Shown: positions 25,852 to 34,885, counted from the first letter of the stretch. The stretch is 64,000 nt of DNA from Peribacillus sp. FSL H8-0477 (GCF_038002765.1 NZ_JBBODE010000002.1:62001-126000), one strand, 5' to 3'. The notes: generated by a model not told the origin, from the sequence alone. Made by a program: numbers and translations.

Positions 25852-27156
25852 TTAGGATGAAGCGACTGAATGGTTTCGTTGTTTCTGAACTTCTTTCAGT
25901 TCGGATACGGTCACGAGTTGATACTGTTGTTCACTGAGTAATCGTATGATCTCTTCAGCTGCTTCGGCACTTGTTTGATAAATATCATGCATGAGAATGA
26001 TTTTACCATCATCGGCTTTGCTCATTACCTTATGGATAATCTCTTCTTTATTTCTTATCTTCCAATCTTCGGGATCGATGTCCCAGAGAGCAATATCCAT
26101 ACTCTTACATGAAGCAATGACTTTATGATCAAAGGCGCCATAAGGTGGACGAAGGAGCGTAGGCTCATAATTACTAGAGTCTTTAATGATCTGTTGAGTT
26201 TTGTTTACTTGTAGGGCTATTTTTTTAGGGATTAACTTGGTTAATTGTGAATGATCCCAAGAGTGATTTCCAACTTCATTTCCTAATGCGGTCATCTTTT
26301 TGATGATTTCAGGATGAGTTTCAACCCTGCTTCCCAACACAAAAAATGTGGCATGAGCATTAAACCTCTTTAATGATTCTAGAATTAGATCAGTTGAGTC
26401 TACAGAAGGACCATCATCAAATGTTAAGGCAATGACTCTGGATTTTGGATCGATTTTCTTTGTTTGATCCGGGAGCTTGCTGATGACATGCGTTGGAACT
26501 CTGTCTAGCAGGTGATCTTTATTCGCGTTTTTTTCTTTGTATGTATGTACAAGACTGGCATTAAACAGCCTTTTTTTTATGGCCATTACTTTTGGTTTTT
26601 TAGATGAATTTTGCTCTGCTTGCATATAAAAAAGTAAGGTATCACCCTGCACAATAAATTGATTAAAGTCAGTTTGTTTATTCTTTACTTGGATGTGTTC
26701 TCCATTTGCAATATTCGAGAGAGTTTCAAGATAATCGGTCTCTTTTAAGAATAAATCATGAATCGTCAGCCTTTTTTGTGACGGTATATCAAAGGTAAGG
26801 AGTTGAAAAGCAGTCGTATTGTCTTCTTTAAAAAGAATAGAAACAGTCTGTTCACTGAAATGCTTAATCTCATAGGAAATTTTTTGTGAGTTTGGGATAG
26901 ATGGGTGTTTAGTAATATGATCAGCTAATTTTCCTTCTGCATATGACGAAAGAATGGTATCAATCTTAGGGATATCCAGAACCGGGTAGCTTACTGTATA
27001 ACCGTCTGTTTCATTAGTAAGTGTCTTAACGGCTACATCTTGATAGTTAGTGTCGTATTGTTTTTTCTTATTATCCTTGATCGCTATTGCTGTAGTACCT
27101 GCTAGTAGAACTATACTAAATACTAAAATAAAAATGCGTTTATAATTGGGTTTCAT
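25852..27156 (-). CDS. PdaC-like polysaccharide deacetylase
   Basis: 434 residues: an N-terminal membrane anchor (about 8-26), a DUF3298-type domain (about 40-210) and a NodB deacetylase domain (about 238-425), the same order as B. subtilis PdaC, which de-N-acetylates MurNAc in peptidoglycan. NodB motifs: TFDDGP (245-250), the metal histidines in NHSWDH, RPPYG, DPEDW and ILMHD. It acts outside the membrane and probably gives lysozyme resistance. Monocistronic. Confidence 0.88.
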   Translation of the reverse strand: MKPNYKRIFILVFSIVLLAGTTAIAIKDNKKKQYDTNYQDVAVKTLTNETDGYTVSYPVLDIPKIDTILSSYAEGKLADHITKHPSIPNSQKISYEIKHFSEQTVSILFKEDNTTAFQLLTFDIPSQKRLTIHDLFLKETDYLETLSNIANGEHIQVKNKQTDFNQFIVQGDTLLFYMQAEQNSSKKPKVMAIKKRLFNASLVHTYKEKNANKDHLLDRVPTHVISKLPDQTKKIDPKSRVIALTFDDGPSVDSTDLILESLKRFNAHATFFVLGSRVETHPEIIKKMTALGNEVGNHSWDHSQLTKLIPKKIALQVNKTQQIIKDSSNYEPTLLRPPYGAFDHKVIASCKSMDIALWDIDPEDWKIRNKEEIIHKVMSKADDGKIILMHDIYQTSAEAAEEIIRLLSEQQYQLVTVSELKEVQKQRNHSVASS

Positions 27157-27282
27157 GATGCCTCCACCTTAAAGATTCTTAGATGTAACGTAGTGATAAT
27201 TTAATAATATACTTGATAGAACCCTATATCTACCAATATATTAATAATGAGTCTAGGAAATATAATGGAGGTTATGTAATTA

Positions 27283-28029
27283 ATGGAAGATAATTTTCAA
27301 GAATATAATATACCTGAACTTTATGATATAGAAAATGATTCCTTGCACGATCTCGCACTACTTGAAGAATATGCAGACTCGAATGGGATAAATATTGATT
27401 TAGCCTGCGGAACGGGTAGGGTTACCATTCCTTTTTCTGAAAAAGGCTATAGGTTGATTGGGGTTGATAACCATGAAGGGATGCTGTCCCGAGCAGAAGA
27501 GAAGACGAAGAATCCTTTGATTGATTGGGTTAAACAGGATCTAAAAAAATTAAAGCTCGATGTTACTAGCCAATTTATCTATATGGTTGGAAATTCATTT
27601 CAACACTTCCTGACAAATGAAGATCAAGATCAGCTTTTACAAAGTGTTCATGCCCATTTAGATGCGAACGGTGTGTTCATCTTTGATACGCGTTTTCCTT
27701 CTAAAGAGGAACTTTTGCAGCCGGAGACAGAGGAATATTGGCGTTCGTTTACTGATCACCTTGGCAGAAAGGTAGATGTATCGACAATTGCGGTTTATCA
27801 GGCAGTAACACAGGTTCAGACCTATTTGACCATTCGTAGATTTCAAGAGTGTGATGGCAGTATCTTAAAGACAGAATCTAAGATTTCATTACGGTATGTC
27901 TATCCCGGAGAAATGGACAGGCTATTAGCAAGTCATGGATTCTCTGTCGTCCATAGGTATCAGGATTGGCGTAAAACAGAATTGACTAATGATGCAACAA
28001 ATATGGTGTATGTCTGCAGGAAAAGATAA
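27283..28029 (+). CDS. Class I SAM-dependent methyltransferase
   Basis: 248 residues. Motif I is NIDLACGTGRVTIPFSEKGY (about 37-57), followed by VDNHEGMLSRA and a VKQDLKKL acidic loop; a C-terminal beta region RYVYPGEMDRLLASHGF is common to small-molecule methyltransferases. The substrate is not predictable. A weak ribosome site (GGAGG, 12 nt) precedes the ATG. The next gene starts 33 nt on, probably the same transcript. Confidence 0.85.
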   Translation: MEDNFQEYNIPELYDIENDSLHDLALLEEYADSNGINIDLACGTGRVTIPFSEKGYRLIGVDNHEGMLSRAEEKTKNPLIDWVKQDLKKLKLDVTSQFIYMVGNSFQHFLTNEDQDQLLQSVHAHLDANGVFIFDTRFPSKEELLQPETEEYWRSFTDHLGRKVDVSTIAVYQAVTQVQTYLTIRRFQECDGSILKTESKISLRYVYPGEMDRLLASHGFSVVHRYQDWRKTELTNDATNMVYVCRKR

Positions 28030-28062
28030 AATGAGTTTAGCATAGTGAATGGGAGAGTGGGT

Positions 28063-28656
28063 ATGACTAGAATCGGATTTATCAGACATGGTAGTACTGC
28101 TTGGAATAAGGCAGGAAGGGCACAGGGGCACACAAATATCCCACTGGATGCTGAGGGCCTGAATCAAGCACAAAGGCTTGCAGAGCGGCTAAGTAAAGAG
28201 AAATGGGATGTTATCTATTCAAGTGATTTAACAAGGACAAGACAAACAGCTGAAGCTGTTCATAAGAAACTGGGAGATATACCAATCTTTTTTGATGAGC
28301 GTTTGCGTGAAGCTGGCGGAGGGTTAATTGAAGGAACAACAGAAGCCGAACGAATAGAAAAGTGGGGCAGTGATTGGCGAAATCTTGATTTAAAAAGGGA
28401 AACTAAAGAAGATGTTGAAGCTCGTGGTCTGCCGGCTATTGAAGAAATGCTCCAAAAACATCCCGGTCAGAATATCTTAATCGTCAGTCATGGTGCTTTC
28501 AATCGGCATCTGTTAAATAAGCTGGTACCCGTTAAGGATGGGCATGGACCATTAAATAATACCTCGGTAACGAAAATTCTTTTGACAGCGGATAAATGGG
28601 ATTGTGAATTGTTTAATTGTACACATCATCTCGAAGCAGTACTCGAAGCGGAATGA
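28063..28656 (+). CDS. Histidine phosphatase-family protein (PhoE/GpmB-like)
   Basis: 197 residues. The RHG motif IRHGSTAWNK gives the phospho-accepting His; DLTRTRQTAE, RLREAGGGLIEG and the second catalytic His in VSHGAFNRHLL complete the active site. The family includes broad-specificity phosphatases and cobalamin-pathway enzymes; the substrate is open. ATG at 28063 has GGGAG 7 nt upstream; GTG at 28045 is less likely. Two palindromic repeats follow, as before the related gene at 52720. Confidence 0.88.
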   Translation: MTRIGFIRHGSTAWNKAGRAQGHTNIPLDAEGLNQAQRLAERLSKEKWDVIYSSDLTRTRQTAEAVHKKLGDIPIFFDERLREAGGGLIEGTTEAERIEKWGSDWRNLDLKRETKEDVEARGLPAIEEMLQKHPGQNILIVSHGAFNRHLLNKLVPVKDGHGPLNNTSVTKILLTADKWDCELFNCTHHLEAVLEAE

Positions 28657-28662
28657 ATTTCA

Positions 28663-28682
28663 TTAATCAATCGATTGATTAA
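28663..28682. repeat. 20-bp palindrome, copy 1
   Basis: TTAATCAATCGATTGATTAA, a perfect palindrome just after the phosphatase gene. Identical copies are at 52569 and 52682. Confidence 0.9.
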
Positions 28683-28772
28683 ATGCTATAAAGCTTGATA
28701 GAGAGAGAATAGAGGGCAGTTTTTGAAAGATCTTCTTTGTTATAGCTTATACCTTCAAGCACACGGAATTTA

Positions 28773-28818
28773 TTAATCAATCGTTTAATTAAATTTGAAT
28801 GGTTAATCGTTTCGTTAA
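28773..28818. repeat. 20-bp palindrome, diverged copies
   Basis: TTAATCAATCGTTTAATTAA (28773-28792) differs from copy 1 at two positions and starts 110 bp after it; a third, shorter relative TTAATCGTTTCGTTAA is at 28803-28818. They lie upstream of the HesB-like gene. The sequences before them contain the similar words ATACCTTCAAGC and ATACCTTCGAAT. Confidence 0.7.
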
Positions 28819-28896
28819 AGCTAGTTCATACCTTCGAATAAGAATATCGTGATAAAGTAGAGATATTAGTTTCAAAACGGGCAAGGAGTGTTGAGG

Positions 28897-29187
28897 ATGA
28901 TTAAGATTACAGATCGAGCGAAAGAGAAAATTAGAGAAATACAGGAGAATGATGAAGAAAACAGATTTTTACGATTTGGAGTAAGAAGTGAATGCTGTAA
29001 CGAAATGCACTATTCCTTAAGCCTGACAAGAGAAAAATCTGATCAAGAAGAAATCCTACTTATTAACGAAATTCAAGTACTGATTCATACTGTCGATACT
29101 CGTTATATTAATCAGACAGAAATTGATTATCAGGAAAATGGCTTTTGGATCAATAACCCGAATCCTTTAGTGTCTCCCTTAAAATAG
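28897..29187 (+). CDS. HesB/IscA-like protein
   Basis: 96 residues of the Fe-S_biosyn (HesB) fold: MIKITDRAKEKIREI at the start, LRFGVRSECCNEMHYSLSLT in the middle and IDYQENGFWINNPNP at the end, where IscA has D-x-x-x-x-x-F-x-x-x-N-P. IscA-type proteins bind Fe-S with three cysteines; here only a Cys-Cys pair in SECC is present and the C-terminal CGCG motif is missing, so classical Fe-S scaffolding is doubtful (compare the YneR/YqkB class). ATG at 28897, 8 nt after AAGGAG. Confidence 0.8.
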   Translation: MIKITDRAKEKIREIQENDEENRFLRFGVRSECCNEMHYSLSLTREKSDQEEILLINEIQVLIHTVDTRYINQTEIDYQENGFWINNPNPLVSPLK

Positions 29188-29216
29188 GGGGTGTCTGCAA
29201 TAGAAACCTCTTTTTA

Positions 29217-29260
29217 ATAGGATAGTCAGTCTATTTTAATAGATGACTATCTTTTTTTAG
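29217..29260 (+). terminator. Terminator of the HesB-like gene
   Basis: GATAGTCAGTCTATT / AATAGATGACTATC stem followed by TTTTTTT. Confidence 0.9.
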
Positions 29261-29363
29261 TTAAAAGTTGAAAGTACAAATGGAAATGTATAAAATGGAT
29301 ATATAGATAAGAACGTATGTTTGTTTTTGCTGGTGAACAATGCTCCGCATGATTAGAGGGGGG

Positions 29364-29818
29364 ATGGGTTGTTACGGAATTTTTTATTATAAAGAACGCT
29401 TTAAGAATGATGTGATGAATTACAAGTTATCTGAAGAGCAGCTTCAATTTACGAATACACCTCTCGAGTGTGTTGAATGATCTGAGAGGGACAAAAGCAG
29501 GCATTGTTGAAAAGAATGAACTTGTGACCTTCTTTGTACTTCACGAAAAAGATGGGATATTCAGAAAATCGGAAAGCCTGTTATTGAGGGGATTTTCAAC
29601 GGATTTCTATCATCAAGGAAAAGGGTATGCTAAGAAATCGCTGATGTTGTTACCTGGGTTTATACATAATGAATGTTCATATATAGGAGATTGTATTAGC
29701 CGTAAATGTGAAAAATAAAACAGCACAGTCTCTTTATAAAAAGTGTGGTTATGTTGATGAAGGTGCTCGAAAAATGGGAAGAAAAGGCGAGTTAATAATA
29801 ATGAGCTATTATTTTTAA
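29364..29818 (+). pseudogene. GNAT-type acetyltransferase, frameshifted
   Basis: Three reading frames in succession carry one GNAT protein: 29364-29480 (YYKERFKNDVMNYKLSEEQL, ending TPLECVE and a stop), then 29485-29670 (VEKNELVTFFVLHEKDG, LLLRGFSTDFYHQGKGYAKK with the acetyl-CoA loop), then 29690-29818 (LAVNVKNKTAQSLYKKCGYV, the conserved C-terminal GNAT strand-helix). At least two frameshifts separate them, so no intact product is made. A start near 29364 follows a G-rich stretch. Confidence 0.8.
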
Positions 29819-29911
29819 TAAACAGCAAAAATTATCTAACATAAACAAAAGATTTTTTTTAGTTCGATATTAAAAAGAGTTTTCCTATTATATAGTGCTG
29901 GGAGCGATTAG

Positions 29912-30325
29912 ATGAAAAAAGTGATTGTAGCTTATGCTTTCATTTACAATGAGGCTGAAGAAAAGGTATTAATTGTCAATAATGTTGGGGCTGGCTGGAC
30001 ACTTCCGGGTGGTGAAGTAGAGGATGGAGAAAACATCAAACAGGCTGTTATTCGCGAAGTAAAGGAAGAGACAGGTCTGACTGTAGAGGCGGGCCATATT
30101 GTTGCTGTCAATGAAGCCGTCATTACGGCAAGAGGAAATCAGCCTTTATTCATCACCTTTAGGGGACGGATTTCTGGTGGAGAACTTGGTGTACAAAATA
30201 AAACGGAAATTTCGGAGGTAAAGTGGGTGGAGATAGAAGCGGCGAATCAGTTCATCCCCTATCATCCTGGAGGGGTTCTAAATTTATTAGAAGGTTCTGT
30301 ACCTTATTTATTTCGAAAACAATAA
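29912..30325 (+). CDS. Nudix hydrolase
   Basis: 137 residues. The Nudix box is complete: G-G-E-V-E-D-G at about 34-40 and REVKEETGL at about 48-56 (GX5EX7REUXEEXGU). It hydrolyses a nucleoside diphosphate linked to another group, possibly oxidised nucleotides; the substrate cannot be told. GGGAGCG precedes the ATG. Monocistronic between the decayed GNAT gene and the SEC-C gene. Confidence 0.9.
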   Translation: MKKVIVAYAFIYNEAEEKVLIVNNVGAGWTLPGGEVEDGENIKQAVIREVKEETGLTVEAGHIVAVNEAVITARGNQPLFITFRGRISGGELGVQNKTEISEVKWVEIEAANQFIPYHPGGVLNLLEGSVPYLFRKQ

Positions 30326-30499
30326 ATAACTTTATACATCCATGTTAAACGGATAGAAGTAATGAATAAGAGTGTAAGAATACCGTAAACTGCCTCTTTT
30401 AAGTGAATTTCCAGCGGCTTCCGGATTCTTCCGTTCTTATCTAATTGCTGTATTTCTGGTACAATGGTGTATAGCACTATTTTGGAGGTTACTAACAAC

Positions 30500-31543
30500 A
30501 TGATTAAAGCAAATAGAAATGATCCTTGTCCATGCGGAAGCGGGAAAAAGTTTAAGAAATGCTGTGAACGTAAGGTTACGGAGATTCCTGTAATGATCAA
30601 CTACGAGGAAGCTAGACAAATCCAGAAAGATCTTATCGATTATACAGAAAAACAGTATCAAGATGAGATCGTTAAACTTGCGGAAAAACAGCCAATTTAT
30701 TCTACTTTAGATGAGGAAACACAAGATTTATATTTATTTAACTTTAGAATGTGGAGCATGCTGTCACAACCACTCGTCAATGGCCATACGATACTAGAAG
30801 AGTATTTAACTGAACAGGGTGACTCAATTATCCGGACAAAAACGAAAGAAATCGTTGAGTCATGGGTAAATACGGCTCCTTCATTACTAATGATTCAAGG
30901 AATCAATGAGGACGTGTTGTCTCTTGAGGATATTGTTACGAAGAAAACCTATTCGCTTCCAATGGATGGCTATCGGGAACAGAATATGGACGGCGATAGT
31001 TTAATTCTTGGCTATCCTGTTGAAATGGAAGAAGTCATGAGCTTCTTTACACCATTTATTAGTATTGAAATGCAGCATACTGAAAAAATTCTTGAAGCAA
31101 TGAAAGAGCAATTGGCTGCATTTAGCGGTCAAGCTGAAGAGTTTATGGTAAAACAATTCCCTGAAGTGCTGAATACACTGTTTGCTGTAGTTAAAGGAAA
31201 TGAACTTTCCGAATCTGCTGGGCTTGATTGGGGAAATGAGAAGCAAGAAGAAACTGCGCGAATTCTGCAAAAGGGGATGGAGCAGGAGGAGTATCCAGAG
31301 GAGCTTATACAGTTAACTCAGAAACTTTGGAACACATTCTGTCTGCAAGAATCACCTGTCATTCGTAAGCCGGAAGCATTTGCAGCTGCTATGGAATATG
31401 CTGTGAAGCAAATTTCAGCAGGTGAATTTGGTCTTTCTCAAGGGAAGCTTGCCGAGAAATATAGTGTAGGAGCATCCACTATTTCTAAGCGTTTTAAAGA
31501 AATTGAGACTGTACTTAGTGAGGAACTTACTCCTGCACGCTAA
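30500..31543 (+). CDS. SEC-C-motif protein with C-terminal helix-turn-helix-like region
   Basis: 347 residues. The N-terminus is a SEC-C zinc motif, NRNDPCPCGSGKKFKKCC (about 5-22), as at the end of SecA. A long helical middle follows without a known domain, and the C-terminus LSQGKLAEKYSVGASTISKRF (about 312-332) reads like a helix-turn-helix. The ATG at 30500 follows GGAGG at 11 nt; an earlier GTG at 30464 has none. The function is unknown: zinc-mediated protein or nucleic-acid binding is plausible. Confidence 0.78.
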   Translation: MIKANRNDPCPCGSGKKFKKCCERKVTEIPVMINYEEARQIQKDLIDYTEKQYQDEIVKLAEKQPIYSTLDEETQDLYLFNFRMWSMLSQPLVNGHTILEEYLTEQGDSIIRTKTKEIVESWVNTAPSLLMIQGINEDVLSLEDIVTKKTYSLPMDGYREQNMDGDSLILGYPVEMEEVMSFFTPFISIEMQHTEKILEAMKEQLAAFSGQAEEFMVKQFPEVLNTLFAVVKGNELSESAGLDWGNEKQEETARILQKGMEQEEYPEELIQLTQKLWNTFCLQESPVIRKPEAFAAAMEYAVKQISAGEFGLSQGKLAEKYSVGASTISKRFKEIETVLSEELTPAR

Positions 31544-31562
31544 ATGAAAAGTACCTGTTTAG

Positions 31563-31594
31563 TCAAACTGTCGAGATTCTCGACAGTTTTTTTG
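31563..31594 (+). terminator. Terminator of the SEC-C gene
   Basis: AAACTGTCGAGA / TCTCGACAGTTT stem with a minimal loop and TTTTT. Confidence 0.92.
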
Positions 31595-31629
31595 TTGTCT
31601 CTTTTTAGACTTTATTGAAGCTCAATGTG

Positions 31630-31689
31630 TTTACAAATTATGTGGATAGGCATACACTATAACCATTCAAAAAGTTTCGCATGGCAAAC
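31630..31689 (+). promoter_or_regulatory. mntH promoter with candidate MntR operator
   Basis: TTTACA (31630-31635), 17 nt, TACACT (31653-31658). An imperfect palindrome GTTTCGCATGGCAAAC (31674-31689) lies just after the predicted start. MntR sites are AT-rich palindromes with TTTG/CAAA-type ends, so this is a reasonable candidate, not a certain one. Confidence 0.55.
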
Positions 31690-31733
31690 ATTCTTTGTTG
31701 CAAGCCTTTGTTTTGTTAGGAGGGAACATCGAG

Positions 31734-33017
31734 ATGAAAGAAACAAAAACATCATTACTTCCGCTTAATGAAAATAGTAAAGCGGCTCAAGCAGTTTTAG
31801 ATGGAAAGGTAAAAGGGTGGAAACGAATTCTGCCGTTTATGGGACCTGCCTTTATTGCTGCTGTAGCGTATATTGACCCGGGGAATTTCGCGACGAATAT
31901 AACAGCGGGTTCAACGTATGGATATTTGCTGCTATGGGTAATTGTTGTCGCTAATATCATGGCCGTGTTGATTCAATCCTTGTCAGCAAAGTTAGGTATC
32001 GCGACAGGAAAAAACCTGCCAGAGGTAGCACGCGACCGTTTTTCGAAGCCTGCTTCCATTCTTTTATGGATTCAGAGTGAGCTCGTCATCATCGCCACTG
32101 ATCTCGCTGAATTTATTGGTGCAGCTCTAGGGTTATATTTGGTTTTTGGCATCCCTATGCTGCCGGCTGCCTTAATCACAGCAGTTTGTTCATTTGCGAT
32201 TCTCGAATTACAAAGAAGAGGGTACCGAACCTTTGAGACGGTTATTACCGGAATGGTACTGATGGTTGTCTTGGCTTTCGCCGTTCAAACTTTCTTAGCG
32301 AAGCCGGATGCTGCGGAGGTTGTAAGTGGTATGTTCATACCACGGTTTGAGGGGACGGATAGTATTTTACTTGCTGCAGGGATACTCGGAGCGACAGTTA
32401 TGCCGCATGCTATTTATCTTCATTCTTCTTTGACTCAGAATCGAATTATTGGTGTGAATGATTTACAGAAACAAAAAATATATAAATATGAACGTATTGA
32501 TATTGTGGTTGCCATGATTTTTGCAGGGGCTATTAATATGGCCATGCTTGTTGTATCCGCAGCACTTTTTTTTAAGAAAGATATGATTACTGATGATCTA
32601 AGTGTTGCTTATGAAATGTTTGGTGTCTATTTAGGACCAGCTGCAGCTCTTTGTTTTGGCCTTGGCCTTTTAATAGCAGGTCTTTCTAGTTCATCAGTTG
32701 GAACGATGGCTGGAGATGTGGTGATGCAAGGTTTTATTAATAAACGAATTAACTTATATCTTCGCAGGGCAATTACCATGCTTCCACCGCTCATTATAAT
32801 TATCGGCGGAATTAATGCAACAAAAGCACTTGTAGCAAGCCAAGTTATTCTTTCGTTCGGTATTGCTTTCGCTCTAGTTCCTCTTATTATCTTCACAAGT
32901 AATAAGTCACTGATGGGGAGTTTGGTTAATCGAAAGCTGACGACATTACTTGCTTGGATGATTGCAGGGATTGTGATTGTGCTGAATGCATACTTGTTAT
33001 ATAAAACATTCATGTAG
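31734..33017 (+). CDS. mntH: Nramp-family Mn2+/H+ symporter
   Basis: 427 residues, 11 predicted membrane helices; B. subtilis MntH has 425. The metal-site motif of helix 1, D-P-G-N (YIDPGNFATN), and that of helix 6, MPHAIYLHSSL, are intact. It imports Mn2+ with protons. The ATG at 31734 follows AGGAGGG. An in-frame TTG at 31695 overlaps the early leader and is not favoured. Monocistronic. Confidence 0.95.
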   Translation: MKETKTSLLPLNENSKAAQAVLDGKVKGWKRILPFMGPAFIAAVAYIDPGNFATNITAGSTYGYLLLWVIVVANIMAVLIQSLSAKLGIATGKNLPEVARDRFSKPASILLWIQSELVIIATDLAEFIGAALGLYLVFGIPMLPAALITAVCSFAILELQRRGYRTFETVITGMVLMVVLAFAVQTFLAKPDAAEVVSGMFIPRFEGTDSILLAAGILGATVMPHAIYLHSSLTQNRIIGVNDLQKQKIYKYERIDIVVAMIFAGAINMAMLVVSAALFFKKDMITDDLSVAYEMFGVYLGPAAALCFGLGLLIAGLSSSSVGTMAGDVVMQGFINKRINLYLRRAITMLPPLIIIIGGINATKALVASQVILSFGIAFALVPLIIFTSNKSLMGSLVNRKLTTLLAWMIAGIVIVLNAYLLYKTFM

Positions 33018-33049
33018 AGATAGTAGTAAAGATTCACTAGTAAATATAA

Positions 33050-33078
33050 TTGACAATATTCTGAATAATAAGTATGAT
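33050..33078 (+). promoter_or_regulatory. SigA promoter of the SAM-riboswitch transcript
   Basis: TTGACA (33050-33055), 17 nt, TATGAT (33073-33078), starting RNA about 35 nt before the riboswitch. Confidence 0.82.
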
Positions 33079-33120
33079 TAATTCACACCGAATAAGTACG
33101 CTTTACAATTAAATAATGAA

Positions 33121-33295
33121 ATTCTTATCAAGAGAGATGGAGGAACTGGTCCTGTGAAGTCTCGGCAAAAGGCTCTTTATGAGTACTGTGCCAATTCCAG
33201 CGAACGTAAAAATTGTTCGAGAGATAAGAAGAGACCCTGTAGTCTATTTATGTACAAAACTCTTCTTATCTATTGGTAAGAAGAGTTTTTTTGTT
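33121..33295 (+). ncRNA. SAM-I riboswitch (S box) with terminator
   Basis: Conserved S-box parts in order: TTCTTATCAAGAGAGATGGAGG, ACTGGTCCTGTGAAGTCTCGGCA, GTGCCAATTCCAGC and the closing GAGAGATAAGAA. The P1 strand can alternatively pair with the following AAAACTCTTCTTATC, whose stem with GTAAGAAGAGTTTT plus T run (33256-33294) is the terminator. High S-adenosylmethionine stops transcription of metY. Confidence 0.95.
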
Positions 33296-33324
33296 TTTAG
33301 TCCAAATAAAAGGAGACATAAACA

Positions 33325-34641
33325 ATGACAAAAAAAGAAGAGACGACATTAAATTTTGACACAATCGCTTTACATGGCGGACAAGTGATGGATTCAGTAA
33401 CCCGGTCAAGAGCTGTACCCTTATATCAGACAACGTCTTATGGTTTTGAGGATTCAGATCATGCGGCCTCGCTTTTCAAAATGGAAAAGGAGGGCTACAT
33501 CTATTCGCGTAATGCGAACCCGACAAATGCGGTATTGGAAAAACGACTTGCCCAGCTTGAAGGGGGAAATGGAGCCTTTGCTGTATCCTCGGGGCAAGCG
33601 GCCATTTCTATAGCACTGTTAACACTTGCTAAGGCAGGTGATGAAATCGTTGCTACCAATGCGCTTTATGGAGGAACATATAATTTATTTTCGGTTACCT
33701 TTCCACGCTTTGGTGTAAAGGTACGATTTGTTGATGGAAGGGATCCTATTGCTGTTGCCGCAGCTATTACGGATAAAACAAAAGCTGTATTCACTGAAAC
33801 GATTGGCAATCCGGGACTTCAAATTGCTGATTTAAAGGTTCTTTCAGAAATTGCCCATGAAAAGGGAATTCCGCTGGTCGTTGACAGTACATTTACCACT
33901 CCATACCTTCAAAAACCACTTGAATATGGAGCAGATATTGTGGTTCATTCTATTACAAAGTTTGTTGGCGGTCATGGGACTTCAATTGGGGGAGCGATCA
34001 TTGATTCTGGAAAGTTTCCATGGGATAACGGTAAGTATCCTGAATTTACCGTGAAAAAGCCGAGCCTTAATAATCGTTCATATCTAGAAGTAGGTGGTTC
34101 GAATGCATTGATTGTAAAGGCACGTTTTGAGTTGGGGCATGATTTGGGAGCTTCACTTTCGCCATTTAACGGCTGGTTATTCATTCAGGGACTTGAGTCA
34201 TTATCACTCAGAGTTCGCCAGCATGTGAGCAATGCGGAAAAAGTGGCTGCTTTTCTTGATGCTAATGAGCATGTTGCATGGGTTAATTATCCGACCTTAA
34301 AAGACAATCCACAATACGAGCTTGCTAAAACTTATCTGCCCAAGGGAGCAGGATCCATTTTCACCTTTGGAATAAAGGGTGGGCTAGAAGCAGGGAAGAG
34401 GTTCATTGATTCGGTTAACCTTCTTTCACATGTTGCGAATGTTGGTGATTCCAAGACATTGGTCATCCATCCAGCGAGTACAACTCATTCGAGGCTGCTT
34501 CCAGAAGAACAAGTTGAAGCGGGGGTTACACCTGAGCAAATCAGACTATCAATTGGACTTGAGGATATTGAGGACATTATTAATGATATTGACCAAGCAC
34601 TTGAAGCAGCCGTTAAATATAGCGAAGCGAGCAAGGGGTGA
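33325..34641 (+). CDS. metY: O-acetylhomoserine sulfhydrylase
   Basis: 438 residues, Cys/Met-metabolism PLP enzyme. The PLP lysine is Lys212 in HSITKFVGGHG; other family marks are YSRNANPTNAVLEKRLAQLEGG, SSGQAAI and the C-terminal HPASTTHSRL...EQIRLSIGLED. The length and the GYIYSR-type start fit MetY, which makes homocysteine from O-acetylhomoserine and sulfide, rather than the shorter cystathionine synthases. AAAGGAG precedes the ATG. SAM-controlled through the upstream riboswitch. Confidence 0.93.
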   Translation: MTKKEETTLNFDTIALHGGQVMDSVTRSRAVPLYQTTSYGFEDSDHAASLFKMEKEGYIYSRNANPTNAVLEKRLAQLEGGNGAFAVSSGQAAISIALLTLAKAGDEIVATNALYGGTYNLFSVTFPRFGVKVRFVDGRDPIAVAAAITDKTKAVFTETIGNPGLQIADLKVLSEIAHEKGIPLVVDSTFTTPYLQKPLEYGADIVVHSITKFVGGHGTSIGGAIIDSGKFPWDNGKYPEFTVKKPSLNNRSYLEVGGSNALIVKARFELGHDLGASLSPFNGWLFIQGLESLSLRVRQHVSNAEKVAAFLDANEHVAWVNYPTLKDNPQYELAKTYLPKGAGSIFTFGIKGGLEAGKRFIDSVNLLSHVANVGDSKTLVIHPASTTHSRLLPEEQVEAGVTPEQIRLSIGLEDIEDIINDIDQALEAAVKYSEASKG

Positions 34642-34716
34642 AAGAGATAACTTTATTATTAGTGGATTTTGGTGATCTGGGTGAATGGGTCAAAACTGCG
34701 TAGGTGTTCAAAACAT

Positions 34717-34752
34717 TAAATAACCCCTGAAAATCAGGGGTTATTTTTTATT
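34717..34752. terminator. Terminator between metY and the yhfH-like genes
   Basis: AAATAACCCCTGA / TCAGGGGTTATTT stem with T run; symmetrical, and it touches the stop codon of the minus-strand gene at 34748. Confidence 0.9.
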
Positions 34753-34885
34753 CGTCTCGTTTAGACAAACAGTGATCACATTCCATTAGGTACGATTCAA
34801 CCTGTTCATTGATATGAGTTCCGCATTCGGGGCATTGTTTGGACGGAAGATTTCTGAAAAATTCTTTAGATTTAATGATTTGCAT
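34748..34885 (-). CDS. YhfH-like zinc-ribbon miniprotein, copy 1
   Basis: 45 residues: MQIIKSKEFFRNLPSKQCPE, then CGTHINEQVESYLMECDHCL and a short charged tail. Two C-x-x-C pairs (CPEC and CDHC) suggest one zinc site. B. subtilis YhfH has the same layout and length; the function is unknown. AGGAGG stands 10 nt before the ATG. First of three tandem copies, 45 codons each, spaced by 29 and 19 nt. Confidence 0.88.
   Translation of the reverse strand: MQIIKSKEFFRNLPSKQCPECGTHINEQVESYLMECDHCLSKRDE

Noticed and set aside
28660-28820. A CRISPR-like array suggested by repeated TTAATCAATCG
   Set aside because: Only two or three palindromic copies, no uniform spacers and no cas genes; better seen as operators or a small element.
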